DNA of 64,000 nucleotides from an uncultured Pelagibacteraceae bacterium (lineage in GTDB: Bacteria > Pseudomonadota > Alphaproteobacteria > Pelagibacterales > Pelagibacteraceae), in the NCBI GenBank assembly GCA_902595115.1, contig CACJOS010000001.1:1-64000 (forward strand). The letters run 5' to 3'. The position numbers and the translations under genes were made by a program. Each line of letters opens with the position of its first letter. Position 1 is the stretch's first letter. Positions 1-8,870 of this stretch are shown piece after piece. Below the pieces are notes generated by a model, which was not told the origin of the DNA, did no database searches, and was given only the letters and a program-made list of their open reading frames with translations.

Positions 1-2
1 TG

Positions 3-941
3 TTTTTCAAATATAAAAATCAAGACATAATTTTCAAAATTTGGACTACAGTAATTTTTTTAGTTATCACTGACTCATTTATAGAATACTTTTCTGGAAA
101 AAATATATTTGGGTATGGACAAGATATTTATGCAGATAGAATTGTAAGTTTTTTCAAAGATGAACCAATCGTTGCCGCATACTTAAACGGTTTTTTTTTC
201 TTAATTCTTGGCTTTTTGTTAAATATTAAAAAACCAAATAGTTCTTTTTTTATTATTGTCTTTTTTTTAATCCTATTGTTTTTAATTTGTATAACAATAA
301 CTGGCGAAAGATCTAATACAATTAAAGCTTTAACTGGTTTAAGCATATTTTTATTATTAAATAATAAATTTAATATTAAACAAAGAACCATTACTTTCTT
401 GGGAATAATTGTTCTTATTAATTTAATGATTTTAAATTCAGATTATCTAAAATATAGATATTTTGATAATATAATTAACCCAATTCTTAATTCCGACAAA
501 AGAGAAAATTTTTTAAAAGAAAATATTTATGTAAGACATTATAAATCGGGTTATGCGGTTTTTAAAAATTATCCTTTATTTGGTGTTGGAAACAAAAATT
601 ATAGATTAGAGACAAGGAGTAAGGTTAATGAAAAAAAGAGTTATCTTCCAGATACTCATCCTCATCAAGTATATTTGGAGTTTTTATCTGAGCATGGGCT
701 AATTGGATCGGTAATTTTTTTATCAATCATTTTTTTTCTTATTTTTAGAAATATTAAAATATGCTTGACTTCAAAAAATTCTCTTCAGCTAGGAGCATTT
801 TGTTACTTAATAACAACTTTTTTACCGATAATTCCAAGTGGCTCTTTTTTTAGTGACTTTAACATTACACTATTTTTTTTAAATTTTTCAATATTCTATG
901 CGTGTAATCCTAAATCAAATATATTTAGCAAAAATTCTTAA
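3..941 (+). CDS. O-antigen ligase / Wzy-like polymerase family membrane protein, 5'-truncated by window edge
   Basis: The frame is open from position 3 (upstream of the listed ATG at 216). Hydrophobic multi-TM protein with a C-terminal motif 'HPHQVYLEFLSEHGLIG' typical of O-antigen ligases. Confidence 0.75.
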   Translation, partial: FFKYKNQDIIFKIWTTVIFLVITDSFIEYFSGKNIFGYGQDIYADRIVSFFKDEPIVAAYLNGFFFLILGFLLNIKKPNSSFFIIVFFLILLFLICITITGERSNTIKALTGLSIFLLLNNKFNIKQRTITFLGIIVLINLMILNSDYLKYRYFDNIINPILNSDKRENFLKENIYVRHYKSGYAVFKNYPLFGVGNKNYRLETRSKVNEKKSYLPDTHPHQVYLEFLSEHGLIGSVIFLSIIFFLIFRNIKICLTSKNSLQLGAFCYLITTFLPIIPSGSFFSDFNITLFFLNFSIFYACNPKSNIFSKNS

Positions 942-1007
942 TTTATAAAAAATGTTTATTTAAAGTTGATATAATTTAGAAAAGAAAGTAAAACGAAAAC
1001 ATAGTTT

Positions 1008-1084
1008 GGGCCTGTAGCTCAGTTGGTTAGAGCAGTACACTCATAATGTATTGGTCCCAGGTTCGAGTCCTGGCGGGCCCACCA
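1008..1084 (+). tRNA. tRNA with CAU anticodon (elongator Met or Ile2; not initiator)
   Basis: Cloverleaf GGGCCTG...CTCATAA loop...GGTTCGAGTCC...CGGGCCC-A-CCA. The acceptor pairs GGGCCTG/CGGGCCC and the anticodon loop is CTCATAA. Confidence 0.92.
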
Positions 1085-1087
1085 AAA

Positions 1088-1684
1088 TTACTCATCTATA
1101 AATTTTTTAAGACTTTCAAATAATGCTTCTATGTTATTGTCATTACTTTTTATAATAGAGGCAAATTCTTCTTTTTGAGTTCTTGCAAGACTTAATCCTT
1201 CAATTATAAGATCCCTTATCAAAGGTTTTTCTGGATCTTTGGTATAAATTCTCCAATCTATTTTTACTTCTGGTCTATCTTTTGTAGCAACTAAAATACT
1301 TGATACAATAGTATACTTTTCATTTTTCTTATCCTTTGAAATTACATCTATTTTTGGATTGGAATACTCTGATAAACGACTTGAAAAACTTTTTAAAAAA
1401 TAACTTTCAAATAATTTTGAGTATTTATTTTTTTGTTCATCAGATATCTCTTTCCTGAATTTCCCCAATGTATAAAACCCAATTCCTTTAATATCTACAG
1501 TTTCTCTTGCCAACTTTTGTAGTTCCAACATTTTTTCTTTTTTTGAAATATCCTTGCTTAAAGTTTGTGATGCTCGATTTACTGTAGATTGAACAAAAAC
1601 ATCTGGTTCAATAGCTTTAGACAAGCTTGTTAAACATAAACAAAAAACTAAGGAAATTATGAAACTTTTATTTTTTTTTATCAT
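1088..1684 (-). CDS. mlaC: MlaC/Ttg2D family phospholipid-binding ABC transporter auxiliary protein
   Basis: 198 aa with signal peptide; 'KYTIVSSILVATKDRPEVKIDWRIYTKDPEKPLIRDLIIEGLSLARTQKEEFASII' is MlaC-like. Adjacent to mlaA. Confidence 0.85.
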   Translation of the reverse strand: MIKKNKSFIISLVFCLCLTSLSKAIEPDVFVQSTVNRASQTLSKDISKKEKMLELQKLARETVDIKGIGFYTLGKFRKEISDEQKNKYSKLFESYFLKSFSSRLSEYSNPKIDVISKDKKNEKYTIVSSILVATKDRPEVKIDWRIYTKDPEKPLIRDLIIEGLSLARTQKEEFASIIKSNDNNIEALFESLKKFIDE

Positions 1685-1697
1685 TTAAACTTTAAAA

Positions 1698-2456
1698 TTA
1701 GTTTGATTGAAGATCGTCCCAATCACTATCATCTTGAGTTTCAACAATTTTATTGGAATTAAGTATTTTTTGCTTTCTATCTTGAATGTATAAGCTTCTA
1801 ACAGATGCATAGAAATCCATAGAATTTTTCTCTAAATTATCAAAAGAGTCAATATTCTTAGACCTAAAATTTATTCCATCTGTTCCTTTTGATACATAAT
1901 AGTCAGAGTCTTTAAAGTATCGAGTGTCATTTTTCACAGTTATGTTATACCAAGGATCTCCACCTAAAATACTTGCAAGTGTTCCAAAGCTGTCTCTTAC
2001 AGTAGAGGGACCAAGTATTGGAAGCACTAAATAACATCCTTCATCCACACCCCATTTACCAAGTGTTTGTCCATAATCCTCTTTTTTATAATCTTTAACT
2101 AAGCCCAATTGTTGAGCAACATCAAAAATTCCAAAAATACCGATTGTTGTATTTACTGCAAGCCTTGCAGTATTCAATCCTGCAGATTTTAAATCTCCTT
2201 GAAGCACATTATTTGGAATAGTAATTAAATTTGATAAATTACTAAGTACATTGCTTGTACCCGTTCTTATTGGAATTGGTAATTTTCTATAACCTTTTGA
2301 AATAGGTTCAAATATAACTTTATCTAATCCTTGGTTTAATGCGAATGTTGCTCTATTTAAGCCTTCAAAACAATCTTTAACTTCTTCAGCTTTAGAATTG
2401 TTAGAATAACTAAATAAGAATAATACAACGGATAAGATACCTAAAGATTTTTTCAT
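1698..2456 (-). CDS. mlaA: MlaA/VacJ family lipoprotein
   Basis: 'DCFEGLNRATFALNQGLDKVIFEPISKGYRKLP...VNTTIGIFGIFDVA...EDYGQTLGKWGVDEGCYLVLPILGPSTVRD' is the MlaA signature. Confidence 0.93.
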   Translation of the reverse strand: MKKSLGILSVVLFLFSYSNNSKAEEVKDCFEGLNRATFALNQGLDKVIFEPISKGYRKLPIPIRTGTSNVLSNLSNLITIPNNVLQGDLKSAGLNTARLAVNTTIGIFGIFDVAQQLGLVKDYKKEDYGQTLGKWGVDEGCYLVLPILGPSTVRDSFGTLASILGGDPWYNITVKNDTRYFKDSDYYVSKGTDGINFRSKNIDSFDNLEKNSMDFYASVRSLYIQDRKQKILNSNKIVETQDDSDWDDLQSN

Positions 2457-2521
2457 ATTTTTGATTTATCTATAGATTATATATATTCCTACGTATAAAA
2501 AAAGTTAAAAAATGCCAATAT

Positions 2522-3241
2522 ATGCTTGATAATTTGAAAAGAATATATTCACCAAATTTTGATATTAAAAAAAGGAAACCAAAAAGTATTGAATTTATAA
2601 TTCTTCATTATACCGGGATGAAAAAAGAGAAAGATGCATTAAAAAGATTAACAAATCGAAACTCTAAAGTAAGCTGCCATTACTTTATAACCTATTCAGG
2701 CGAGATTATTAACTTAGTACCTGATTTATATACTTCATGGCACGCAGGTAGATCAGCCTGGAAGGAAAAAAAATCATTAAATTCTAAATCTCTAGGTATC
2801 GAAATTTCAAATCCAGGGCATGCTTTCAAATATACTAACTTTAAAAAAAAACAAATAAAATCGTTATTCCTTCTTGTCTCTCAATTAAAAAAAAAATATA
2901 AAATTAGAAATATACACATTTTGGGTCATTCAGATATTGCACCAGATAGAAAAAAAGATCCTGGTGAAAAATTTCCATGGAAGTTAATGAAAAAGAAAAA
3001 TATGAGTATTTGGCATGATTTAAATGAGGTTACGCTTAAATCATTGAGAAACCAAAAATGTACCAAATTTGAAATATTAAAATTTTTCAACAATTTAAAA
3101 AAAATAGGATATCAAGCAAAAAGTAAAATAAAAGCAGCTGAAGCCTTTCAAAGAAGATTTAGACAAGAGCAAATAAGTGGAAAAATTGACAAAGAATGCC
3201 TTTTAATAAGTAATTCCCTTATTAAATTAAATAAATATTGA
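2522..3241 (+). CDS. N-acetylmuramoyl-L-alanine amidase (Amidase_2, AmiD/AmpD type)
   Basis: 'IILHYTGM...SCHYFITYSGEIINLVPDLYTSWHAGRSAW...SLGIEISNPGH...ILGHSDIAPDRKKDPGEKFPW'. Confidence 0.9.
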   Translation: MLDNLKRIYSPNFDIKKRKPKSIEFIILHYTGMKKEKDALKRLTNRNSKVSCHYFITYSGEIINLVPDLYTSWHAGRSAWKEKKSLNSKSLGIEISNPGHAFKYTNFKKKQIKSLFLLVSQLKKKYKIRNIHILGHSDIAPDRKKDPGEKFPWKLMKKKNMSIWHDLNEVTLKSLRNQKCTKFEILKFFNNLKKIGYQAKSKIKAAEAFQRRFRQEQISGKIDKECLLISNSLIKLNKY

Positions 3242-3254
3242 AATTTTATTAAAT

Positions 3255-3260
3255 TATAAT
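3255..3260 (+). promoter_or_regulatory. -10 element (TATAAT) for RNase P RNA
   Basis: Perfect TATAAT ending 11 nt before the inferred rnpB 5' end. No clear -35. Confidence 0.45.
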
Positions 3261-3271
3261 AAAAACTAATT

Positions 3272-3624
3272 GCCAGATAAATGACTTGTCGCTTTAATTA
3301 ATTTAAAGAGGAAAGTCCGGGCTCTGCAAAGACACGGTGCCAGGTAATTCCTGGCGGGGGAAACCCTAGGGATAGTGCCACAGAAAAAAAACCGCCTTAA
3401 CGAGGCAAGGGTGAAAAGGTGTGGTAAGAGCACACCGGCTCAATTGGTAACAATTAGCGCATGGAAAACCCCACCGAGAGCAAGACCAAGTAGAGATGAC
3501 AATGTTTTAACTAAAAACGGTCTTTGGTTAGTCATCAGGGTTGGTCGCTTGAGCTTAAAAGTGATTTTAAGCCTAGATAAATGATAAGTTTTAATGACAA
3601 AACCCGGCTTATAGTTTATCTGGC
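3272..3624 (+). ncRNA. rnpB: RNase P RNA (class A)
   Basis: Conserved core 'GAGGAAAGTCCGGGCTC', 'GGGGGAAACCC', 'GTGCCACAGAAA', 'GGTGAAAAGGTGTGGTAAGAGCACACCG'. Terminal P1 helix GCCAGATAAA/TTTATCTGGC. Confidence 0.95.
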
Positions 3625-3716
3625 AGTCTTTCAATAATTGAGCAAGTTTTTATCTCAGACAATAAAATCAGATATCCGATATAAAAGTTCACAAGAATAA
3701 GGCTTATAATTAAATA

Positions 3717-3745
3717 TTGACGTATAGGTTGAAAACCCATATGAT
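3717..3745 (+). promoter_or_regulatory. Near-consensus sigma70 promoter for the mraZ/dcw operon: TTGACG-N17-TATGAT
   Basis: TTGACG at 3717-3722, TATGAT at 3740-3745, 17-nt spacer, 51 bp upstream of the mraZ ATG. Confidence 0.65.
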
Positions 3746-3759
3746 CCCATATATTCCCA
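3735..3759. promoter_or_regulatory. Putative MraZ-binding direct repeats
   Basis: CCCA at 3736-3739, 3746-3749 and 3756-3759, period exactly 10 bp. On the minus strand this reads TGGG-N6-TGGG-N6-TGGG, matching the known TGGGN-N5 MraZ repeat architecture. Confidence 0.7.
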
Positions 3760-3795
3760 AATAGGGAATTTTTGAGTAAAAGGGGTTTATGAATT

Positions 3796-4254
3796 ATGTT
3801 TTTATCAACCTACGAAAACAGGATAGACAAAAAAGGGAGGGTGTCCGTGCCTGCATCTTTTAGATCATACCTCTCAAATTTAGGTTATAATGGTGTTGTA
3901 TGTTTTCCATCATTCAATAACCAATCAATTGAAGCCTGGCCTCAAGATAGAATAGAAAAAATTTCAAATAGTATAGACGCACTTAATCCTTTCGAGGAAA
4001 AAAAAGATTTTTTTGCTACATCAATACTTTCTGAAAGTATAAATTTACAGTTTGATAGCGAGGGAAGAATCTCGTTATCATTAAAATTATTAAAGCATGC
4101 CAAAATTAAAAATAGCATGTTATTTGTTGGTCAAGGAAAGACATTCCAAATTTGGGAGCCAGCTGCATTTGAAAAATTTAAGGTCCAGGCAAGAAAAAAA
4201 TCTAACATTAATCGAGCAAGCCTTAAATGGGAAGAGATGGTTAAAAAATCATGA
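3796..4254 (+). CDS. mraZ: Transcriptional regulator MraZ
   Basis: 'MFLSTYENRIDKKGRVSVPASFR...DSEGRISLSLKLLKHAKIKNSMLFVGQGKTFQIWEP'; two AbrB-like halves with the DxxGR motifs. Confidence 0.95.
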   Translation: MFLSTYENRIDKKGRVSVPASFRSYLSNLGYNGVVCFPSFNNQSIEAWPQDRIEKISNSIDALNPFEEKKDFFATSILSESINLQFDSEGRISLSLKLLKHAKIKNSMLFVGQGKTFQIWEPAAFEKFKVQARKKSNINRASLKWEEMVKKS

Positions 4255-4439
4255 GAAAGATGGAACAAATTATTTTAATGCAAAAGATAGAAAATTTACA
4301 AAACAATTGTTTGACTGCAATGGAAAACACTATCAAAGGTACTTGGGCATATGATTTTTGGACAGATACTTTTGATAAATTAGAAAAAAACTATAACTTA
4401 ATAAAAAATGGAGAGGGGATAAATGACTATAAACTTTAG
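4251..4439 (+). CDS. Small hypothetical protein (62 aa) between mraZ and ftsZ
   Basis: ATGA overlap with the mraZ stop and 17-nt overlap with the ftsZ start, so the frame is compatible with translational coupling. No recognised family. Confidence 0.5.
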   Translation: MRKMEQIILMQKIENLQNNCLTAMENTIKGTWAYDFWTDTFDKLEKNYNLIKNGEGINDYKL

Positions 4440-5859
4440 AGCACCAGATATAAAAGAGCTTAAGCCAAGAATTCTAGTATTAGGTGTAGGCGGCGCTGGC
4501 GGAAATGCAATAAATGAAATGATAGAGTGTGGAGTTGAAGGTGTTGAATTTATTGCAGTAAACACTGATGCACAAGACCTTAAAGCTAGCAAAGCTAAAC
4601 AAAAAATTCAAATTGGTCTAAATTTAACTAAAGGACTTGGTGCAGGTGCCAAATTAGAAATTGGACAAGCTGCAGCCGATGAGTCGTTAAATGAAATAAT
4701 TGATTTATTAAAAGGTGCAAATATGGTTTTCATTACTGCTGGTATGGGTGGTGGAACAGGAACTGGCGCAGCACATGTAATAGCAAGAGCTGCAAAGGAA
4801 CTAAATATACTTACTGTTGGTGTAGTCACTTTACCCTTTCTTTATGAAGCGCCATCTCGAATGCGAAGAGGACAGCAAGGATTAGAAGAATTGAGAAAAC
4901 ATGTTGATACAATAATTGTAATTCCTAATCAAAATCTTTTCAAAATTGCAAATGAAAAAACTACTTTTAAAGAGTCATTTAAATTATCCAATAATGTTTT
5001 AAGATATGGAGTTCAAAGTATAACAGATCTTATGGTAAAAGAAGGTCTTGTTAATTTAGATTTTGCCGATGTTGAAACAGTCATGAGTTCAATGGGAAAA
5101 GCCATGATGGGAACCGGCGAAGCCGAAGGAGAAGGTAGAGCACAAAAAGCAACGGAGATGGCATTAAATAATCCTTTGATTGATGATTATTCTCTTAAAG
5201 GTGCAAAAGGACTATTGATTAATATTACTGGTGGGGAAGATTTAACTTTATTTGAAGTAGACGAAATAGTAAATAGGATCAGATCCGAGGTCGATCACGT
5301 TGCTGAAATAATTATTGGATCAATTACTGACCCTTCACTTGATGGAAAGGTTAGAGTATCTATTGTTGCAACTGCTTTAGATGGACAACAACCTGAGTCT
5401 AAATCTGTTATTAATATGGTTCATAGAATTCAGAATAGAAATCCAGGGTATTCTGACTTTTCAAATATGGGGACTTCTCAATCATTTAATTTTCAAAATA
5501 ATATGCCAAATCACATTACACAAGGTGCTACTGCGCTAAAAACTGAAAACGAAGCAATGAAAGAGAATGTTATAGAGAAAGAGATTGATCATAGCATAAA
5601 CATTAATTCCGACGTTGGAGCTGCAGAAACATTAATAAATGATAAAGAGGACGACAGCCTGATCTTGAGTAATGAAGTTGAAGTGGAGGCTAAAGAAACT
5701 AAAGCAGATACAAATGGCCTTGAAAATTTTGGTATTGAAGAAGATACCCCAGACTTATTTGAGAATAATTCTCCTTTAGAGAGTTCTGAGCAAGTTGAAG
5801 AAAGTTCTGAAGAAGATGAATTCGAAATACCCGCATTTTTAAGAAGACAAAAAAATTAA
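4423..5859 (+). CDS. ftsZ: Cell division protein FtsZ
   Basis: Tubulin signature '[18 protein letters not shown]'; '[14 protein letters not shown]'; conserved C-terminal peptide '[12 protein letters not shown]'. Confidence 0.98.
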   Translation: MTINFRAPDIKELKPRILVLGVGGAGGNAINEMIECGVEGVEFIAVNTDAQDLKASKAKQKIQIGLNLTKGLGAGAKLEIGQAAADESLNEIIDLLKGANMVFITAGMGGGTGTGAAHVIARAAKELNILTVGVVTLPFLYEAPSRMRRGQQGLEELRKHVDTIIVIPNQNLFKIANEKTTFKESFKLSNNVLRYGVQSITDLMVKEGLVNLDFADVETVMSSMGKAMMGTGEAEGEGRAQKATEMALNNPLIDDYSLKGAKGLLINITGGEDLTLFEVDEIVNRIRSEVDHVAEIIIGSITDPSLDGKVRVSIVATALDGQQPESKSVINMVHRIQNRNPGYSDFSNMGTSQSFNFQNNMPNHITQGATALKTENEAMKENVIEKEIDHSININSDVGAAETLINDKEDDSLILSNEVEVEAKETKADTNGLENFGIEEDTPDLFENNSPLESSEQVEESSEEDEFEIPAFLRRQKN

Positions 5860-5877
5860 TGTTCTTCATAAAAATAG

Positions 5878-6885
5878 ATGAATGCCACCATTTTACCGAA
5901 TAGTGAAAAACATTATCCGGTATTGCTTGATGAAATTCTAAGCATTATTTCCCCTCAAAATGGTGGCACATTTATAGATTGCACTTTTGGTCAGGGTGGT
6001 TACTCAAGTTCTATTTTAAAATTCAATAATACAAATATAATTGCATTAGATAGAGATCCGGACTGCAAATCAATCGCAAAAAAATTTAAAGAATTAAATA
6101 AGGAAAGGTTTTTATTTTTCAACAAGAAATTTAGTGATGTAAATCAAATTAAAAAAGGTAATTCTAAAATTAAAGCAATTATTTTTGATCTCGGCTATTC
6201 ATATTCGCAAATAAAAAATCCAAATAAAGGATTGAGCTTTGAGAGCAAGGGCAATCTGAATATGAGATTAGGTTTAAATGACTTTTCAGCTAATGAGGTA
6301 ATTAATAAGTTAGGTCAAAAAGATCTTGAACTTATATTTAAATATTTTGGTGAAGATAAAGATAGTAAAATAATTTCAAAAAAAATTGTTCGAGAAAGAG
6401 CAAAATCAAACTTGAATACAGAGAACCTTGTAGACATTATAAATTCGGTTAAAAAAAAAAGTGGCAAAACTCACAATGCAACTAAAATTTTTCAGGCTAT
6501 ACGAATGTTTGTGAACAAAGAAATAAGTGAATTAATTTACGGTCTTATTAATTCAACTAAAATTTTAGATATCAATGGTATACTATGTGCAGTTTCATTT
6601 CATTCAATAGAGGATAGAATTATTAAATATTATTTCAAAAGTTTGTCAGAAGATAAAAAAATATCTAGATATTTGCCTGAAGAAAAAAATAGAAACAAGT
6701 TATTCCAATTGAAATCAAAAAAACCAATAATACCAACTCAAAAAGAATTAACCTTAAATAGACCTTCAAGATCTGCGAAACTAAGATATGCAATTAAAAA
6801 AATTAATCTTATCAATTTTGAAAAAGATTTTCTCAACAAGTTTTCAAAACTTTTAGAAATTGAAAATTTATCAAAAAAACTATGA
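5878..6885 (+). CDS. rsmH: 16S rRNA (cytosine(1402)-N(4))-methyltransferase RsmH (MraW)
   Basis: 'HYPVLLDEILSIISPQNGGTFIDCTFGQGGYSSSIL...FQAIRMFVNKEISEL...SFHSIEDRIIKYYF...RPSRSAKLRYAIK'. Confidence 0.96.
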   Translation: MNATILPNSEKHYPVLLDEILSIISPQNGGTFIDCTFGQGGYSSSILKFNNTNIIALDRDPDCKSIAKKFKELNKERFLFFNKKFSDVNQIKKGNSKIKAIIFDLGYSYSQIKNPNKGLSFESKGNLNMRLGLNDFSANEVINKLGQKDLELIFKYFGEDKDSKIISKKIVRERAKSNLNTENLVDIINSVKKKSGKTHNATKIFQAIRMFVNKEISELIYGLINSTKILDINGILCAVSFHSIEDRIIKYYFKSLSEDKKISRYLPEEKNRNKLFQLKSKKPIIPTQKELTLNRPSRSAKLRYAIKKINLINFEKDFLNKFSKLLEIENLSKKL

Positions 6886-7196
6886 AAAATATAATCATAA
6901 TATTTTGTCTAATTTTTTTGATTACTGTAACAGCAGTAATTAAAACCTCATCAAAAAAAATTGAGGAAGAAGCATTTATTTTAAATGAAAATCTTAGTGT
7001 ATTAAGAGAAAAATATAGTTTAGCTTTACTCGAACACACTTATTTGGCAAAGCCCTCTAGACTAATAAAAATTATGAAAACTAATAAAAACGAAGAGTAC
7101 GTTCATTTAAATATTTTAGATTTAAAAAACTTATCCAAATCTCATCAACAATTATTTAACAAAAAATTTAGTAAAGATGGCAAAATATCACGATAG
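6882..7196 (+). CDS. ftsL: Cell division protein FtsL-like
   Basis: Short single-TM protein between rsmH and ftsI with 'LREKYSLALLEHTYLAKPSRL'. Confidence 0.75.
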   Translation: MKNIIIIFCLIFLITVTAVIKTSSKKIEEEAFILNENLSVLREKYSLALLEHTYLAKPSRLIKIMKTNKNEEYVHLNILDLKNLSKSHQQLFNKKFSKDGKISR

Positions 7197-8862
7197 AAAA
7201 ATATACCTTACAGATATTGGGAATGAGTTTTTATTTTCAGAAAAATTGAATAAAAAAAACATATCATTTAACAGAGTAGCATTTGTTTTTTTCTTTTTTG
7301 TTTTTATTTCATTAATTTTTTCAGTCAAAATTTTTTATTATGGATCTATTTCAGCTGAAAACTTAGCAAAAAACAAAATATTGAAAAAAAATCACGTAAG
7401 AGCAAACATCATAGACTCAGAAGGTAATTTTTTAGCTAAAACTGTTTTAACCAACAATGTAGGCATAAACCCAAAATCTGTAAATAATAAAAAAAAAATA
7501 CTTATTAAATTAAAGCTTTTATTCCCAGAGCTAGATGTTGAAAATTTTAGTAGTAAATTTGAAAAAAAAAAATTTTTTTACATTAAAAAAAAATTATCAC
7601 CGGAGAAATACGATCAAGTTAGATTACTTGGAGAAAAATCTTTAATAACTGAAAAAAAAATAACTAGAATTTATCCACATAAAAATCTTTTTAGCCATGT
7701 TCTGGGTCAAATTGATGATGATAATCAAGGAATCTCTGGTTTAGAAAAATCTTTAGATAAAGAATTAAAACAATTAAATAAAAATTTGCAATTAACATTA
7801 AACACAAACATCCAGTATTTAATTAGAAATGAACTCATAAAGTTCGACAACATTTTTAAATCACAAGGTAGCGCCGCTATATTAATGAACGTTAATAATG
7901 GTGAGATTCTATCGTTAGTTTCCCTACCAGACTATGACATTAATAAAAGAGATGAAATTATTGATACTAAATTTATAAATAAAATTACCAAAGGTGTTTA
8001 TGAATTAGGTTCAGTATTTAAAACTTTTACTTTAGCAGGAGCATTAAATGAAAAAGAAGTAAATGTAGATACAAAATTCGAAAATCTACCAAAATCAATT
8101 AATTGTGCTGGTAGAAGAATATCTGAATATGATTTAGACATTCCATCAACACTTACAGCAGAACAAATTTTAATCAGATCAGGTAATATTGGATCCGTAC
8201 GAATTGCTCAAAAAATGGGTATTGAAAAAACTATAAATTTTTTAAATTCCTTAAACCTTTTAGAACCTATGCAATTTGATTTGGAGGAAATGGGAAAGCC
8301 CTTACCTTTTAAGTGGGGAAAATGCAAACTTGCTACAGTTTCATTTGGTCATGGAATATCAACTACACCCTTACAAGTTGCTACTGCATATGCAATTATC
8401 TCTAATGGAGGATATAAAATTAAACCTACATTGATCAAACAAGAAATAAAATTTAAAAAAAAAAATAAGATACTTAATAATGATGTTTCAAAAAATATAA
8501 ACTCTATATTAAGAAAAATTGTATCGACAAAAGAGGGAACAGCTAGTTTAGCTAATGTTGAGGGATATGGTATTGGTGGTAAAACAGGAACGGCGCAAAA
8601 AATAGAAAATGGTTCTTATACTAAAAAAAAAATAAATTCGTTTGTATCAATTTTTCCAACAAATGAACCAAAATATGTATTATTAGTTTTATTGGATGAG
8701 CCTAAGCCAAATAGTGAATATATTTATAATTATAGAGATGGGAGTGGAATAAAGTATAAAGGAACTCCATTTAATACTGCTGGTTGGACCACAGTTGAAG
8801 TTACAGGCAAAATAATAGAAAAAATTGGGCCTATTTTAGCCACAAAATATGACGACTTTTAA
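7177..8862 (+). CDS. ftsI: Peptidoglycan transpeptidase FtsI/PBP3
   Basis: Penicillin-binding transpeptidase motifs 'GSVFKTFT' (SxxK), 'SGN' and 'KTGTAQK'; follows ftsL. Confidence 0.95.
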   Translation: MAKYHDRKIYLTDIGNEFLFSEKLNKKNISFNRVAFVFFFFVFISLIFSVKIFYYGSISAENLAKNKILKKNHVRANIIDSEGNFLAKTVLTNNVGINPKSVNNKKKILIKLKLLFPELDVENFSSKFEKKKFFYIKKKLSPEKYDQVRLLGEKSLITEKKITRIYPHKNLFSHVLGQIDDDNQGISGLEKSLDKELKQLNKNLQLTLNTNIQYLIRNELIKFDNIFKSQGSAAILMNVNNGEILSLVSLPDYDINKRDEIIDTKFINKITKGVYELGSVFKTFTLAGALNEKEVNVDTKFENLPKSINCAGRRISEYDLDIPSTLTAEQILIRSGNIGSVRIAQKMGIEKTINFLNSLNLLEPMQFDLEEMGKPLPFKWGKCKLATVSFGHGISTTPLQVATAYAIISNGGYKIKPTLIKQEIKFKKKNKILNNDVSKNINSILRKIVSTKEGTASLANVEGYGIGGKTGTAQKIENGSYTKKKINSFVSIFPTNEPKYVLLVLLDEPKPNSEYIYNYRDGSGIKYKGTPFNTAGWTTVEVTGKIIEKIGPILATKYDDF

Positions 8863-8870
8863 TCATTTAT

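Noticed and set aside
3375-3634. ORFs 3375..3584 (+) and 3440..3634 (-)
   Set aside because: They lie wholly or mostly within the RNase P RNA gene, whose conserved core motifs are clear; no protein evidence.
4097-4354. 85-aa ORF overlapping the mraZ 3' end
   Set aside because: Mostly an alternative frame of mraZ; the 4251..4439 ORF is better placed for translational coupling to mraZ and ftsZ.
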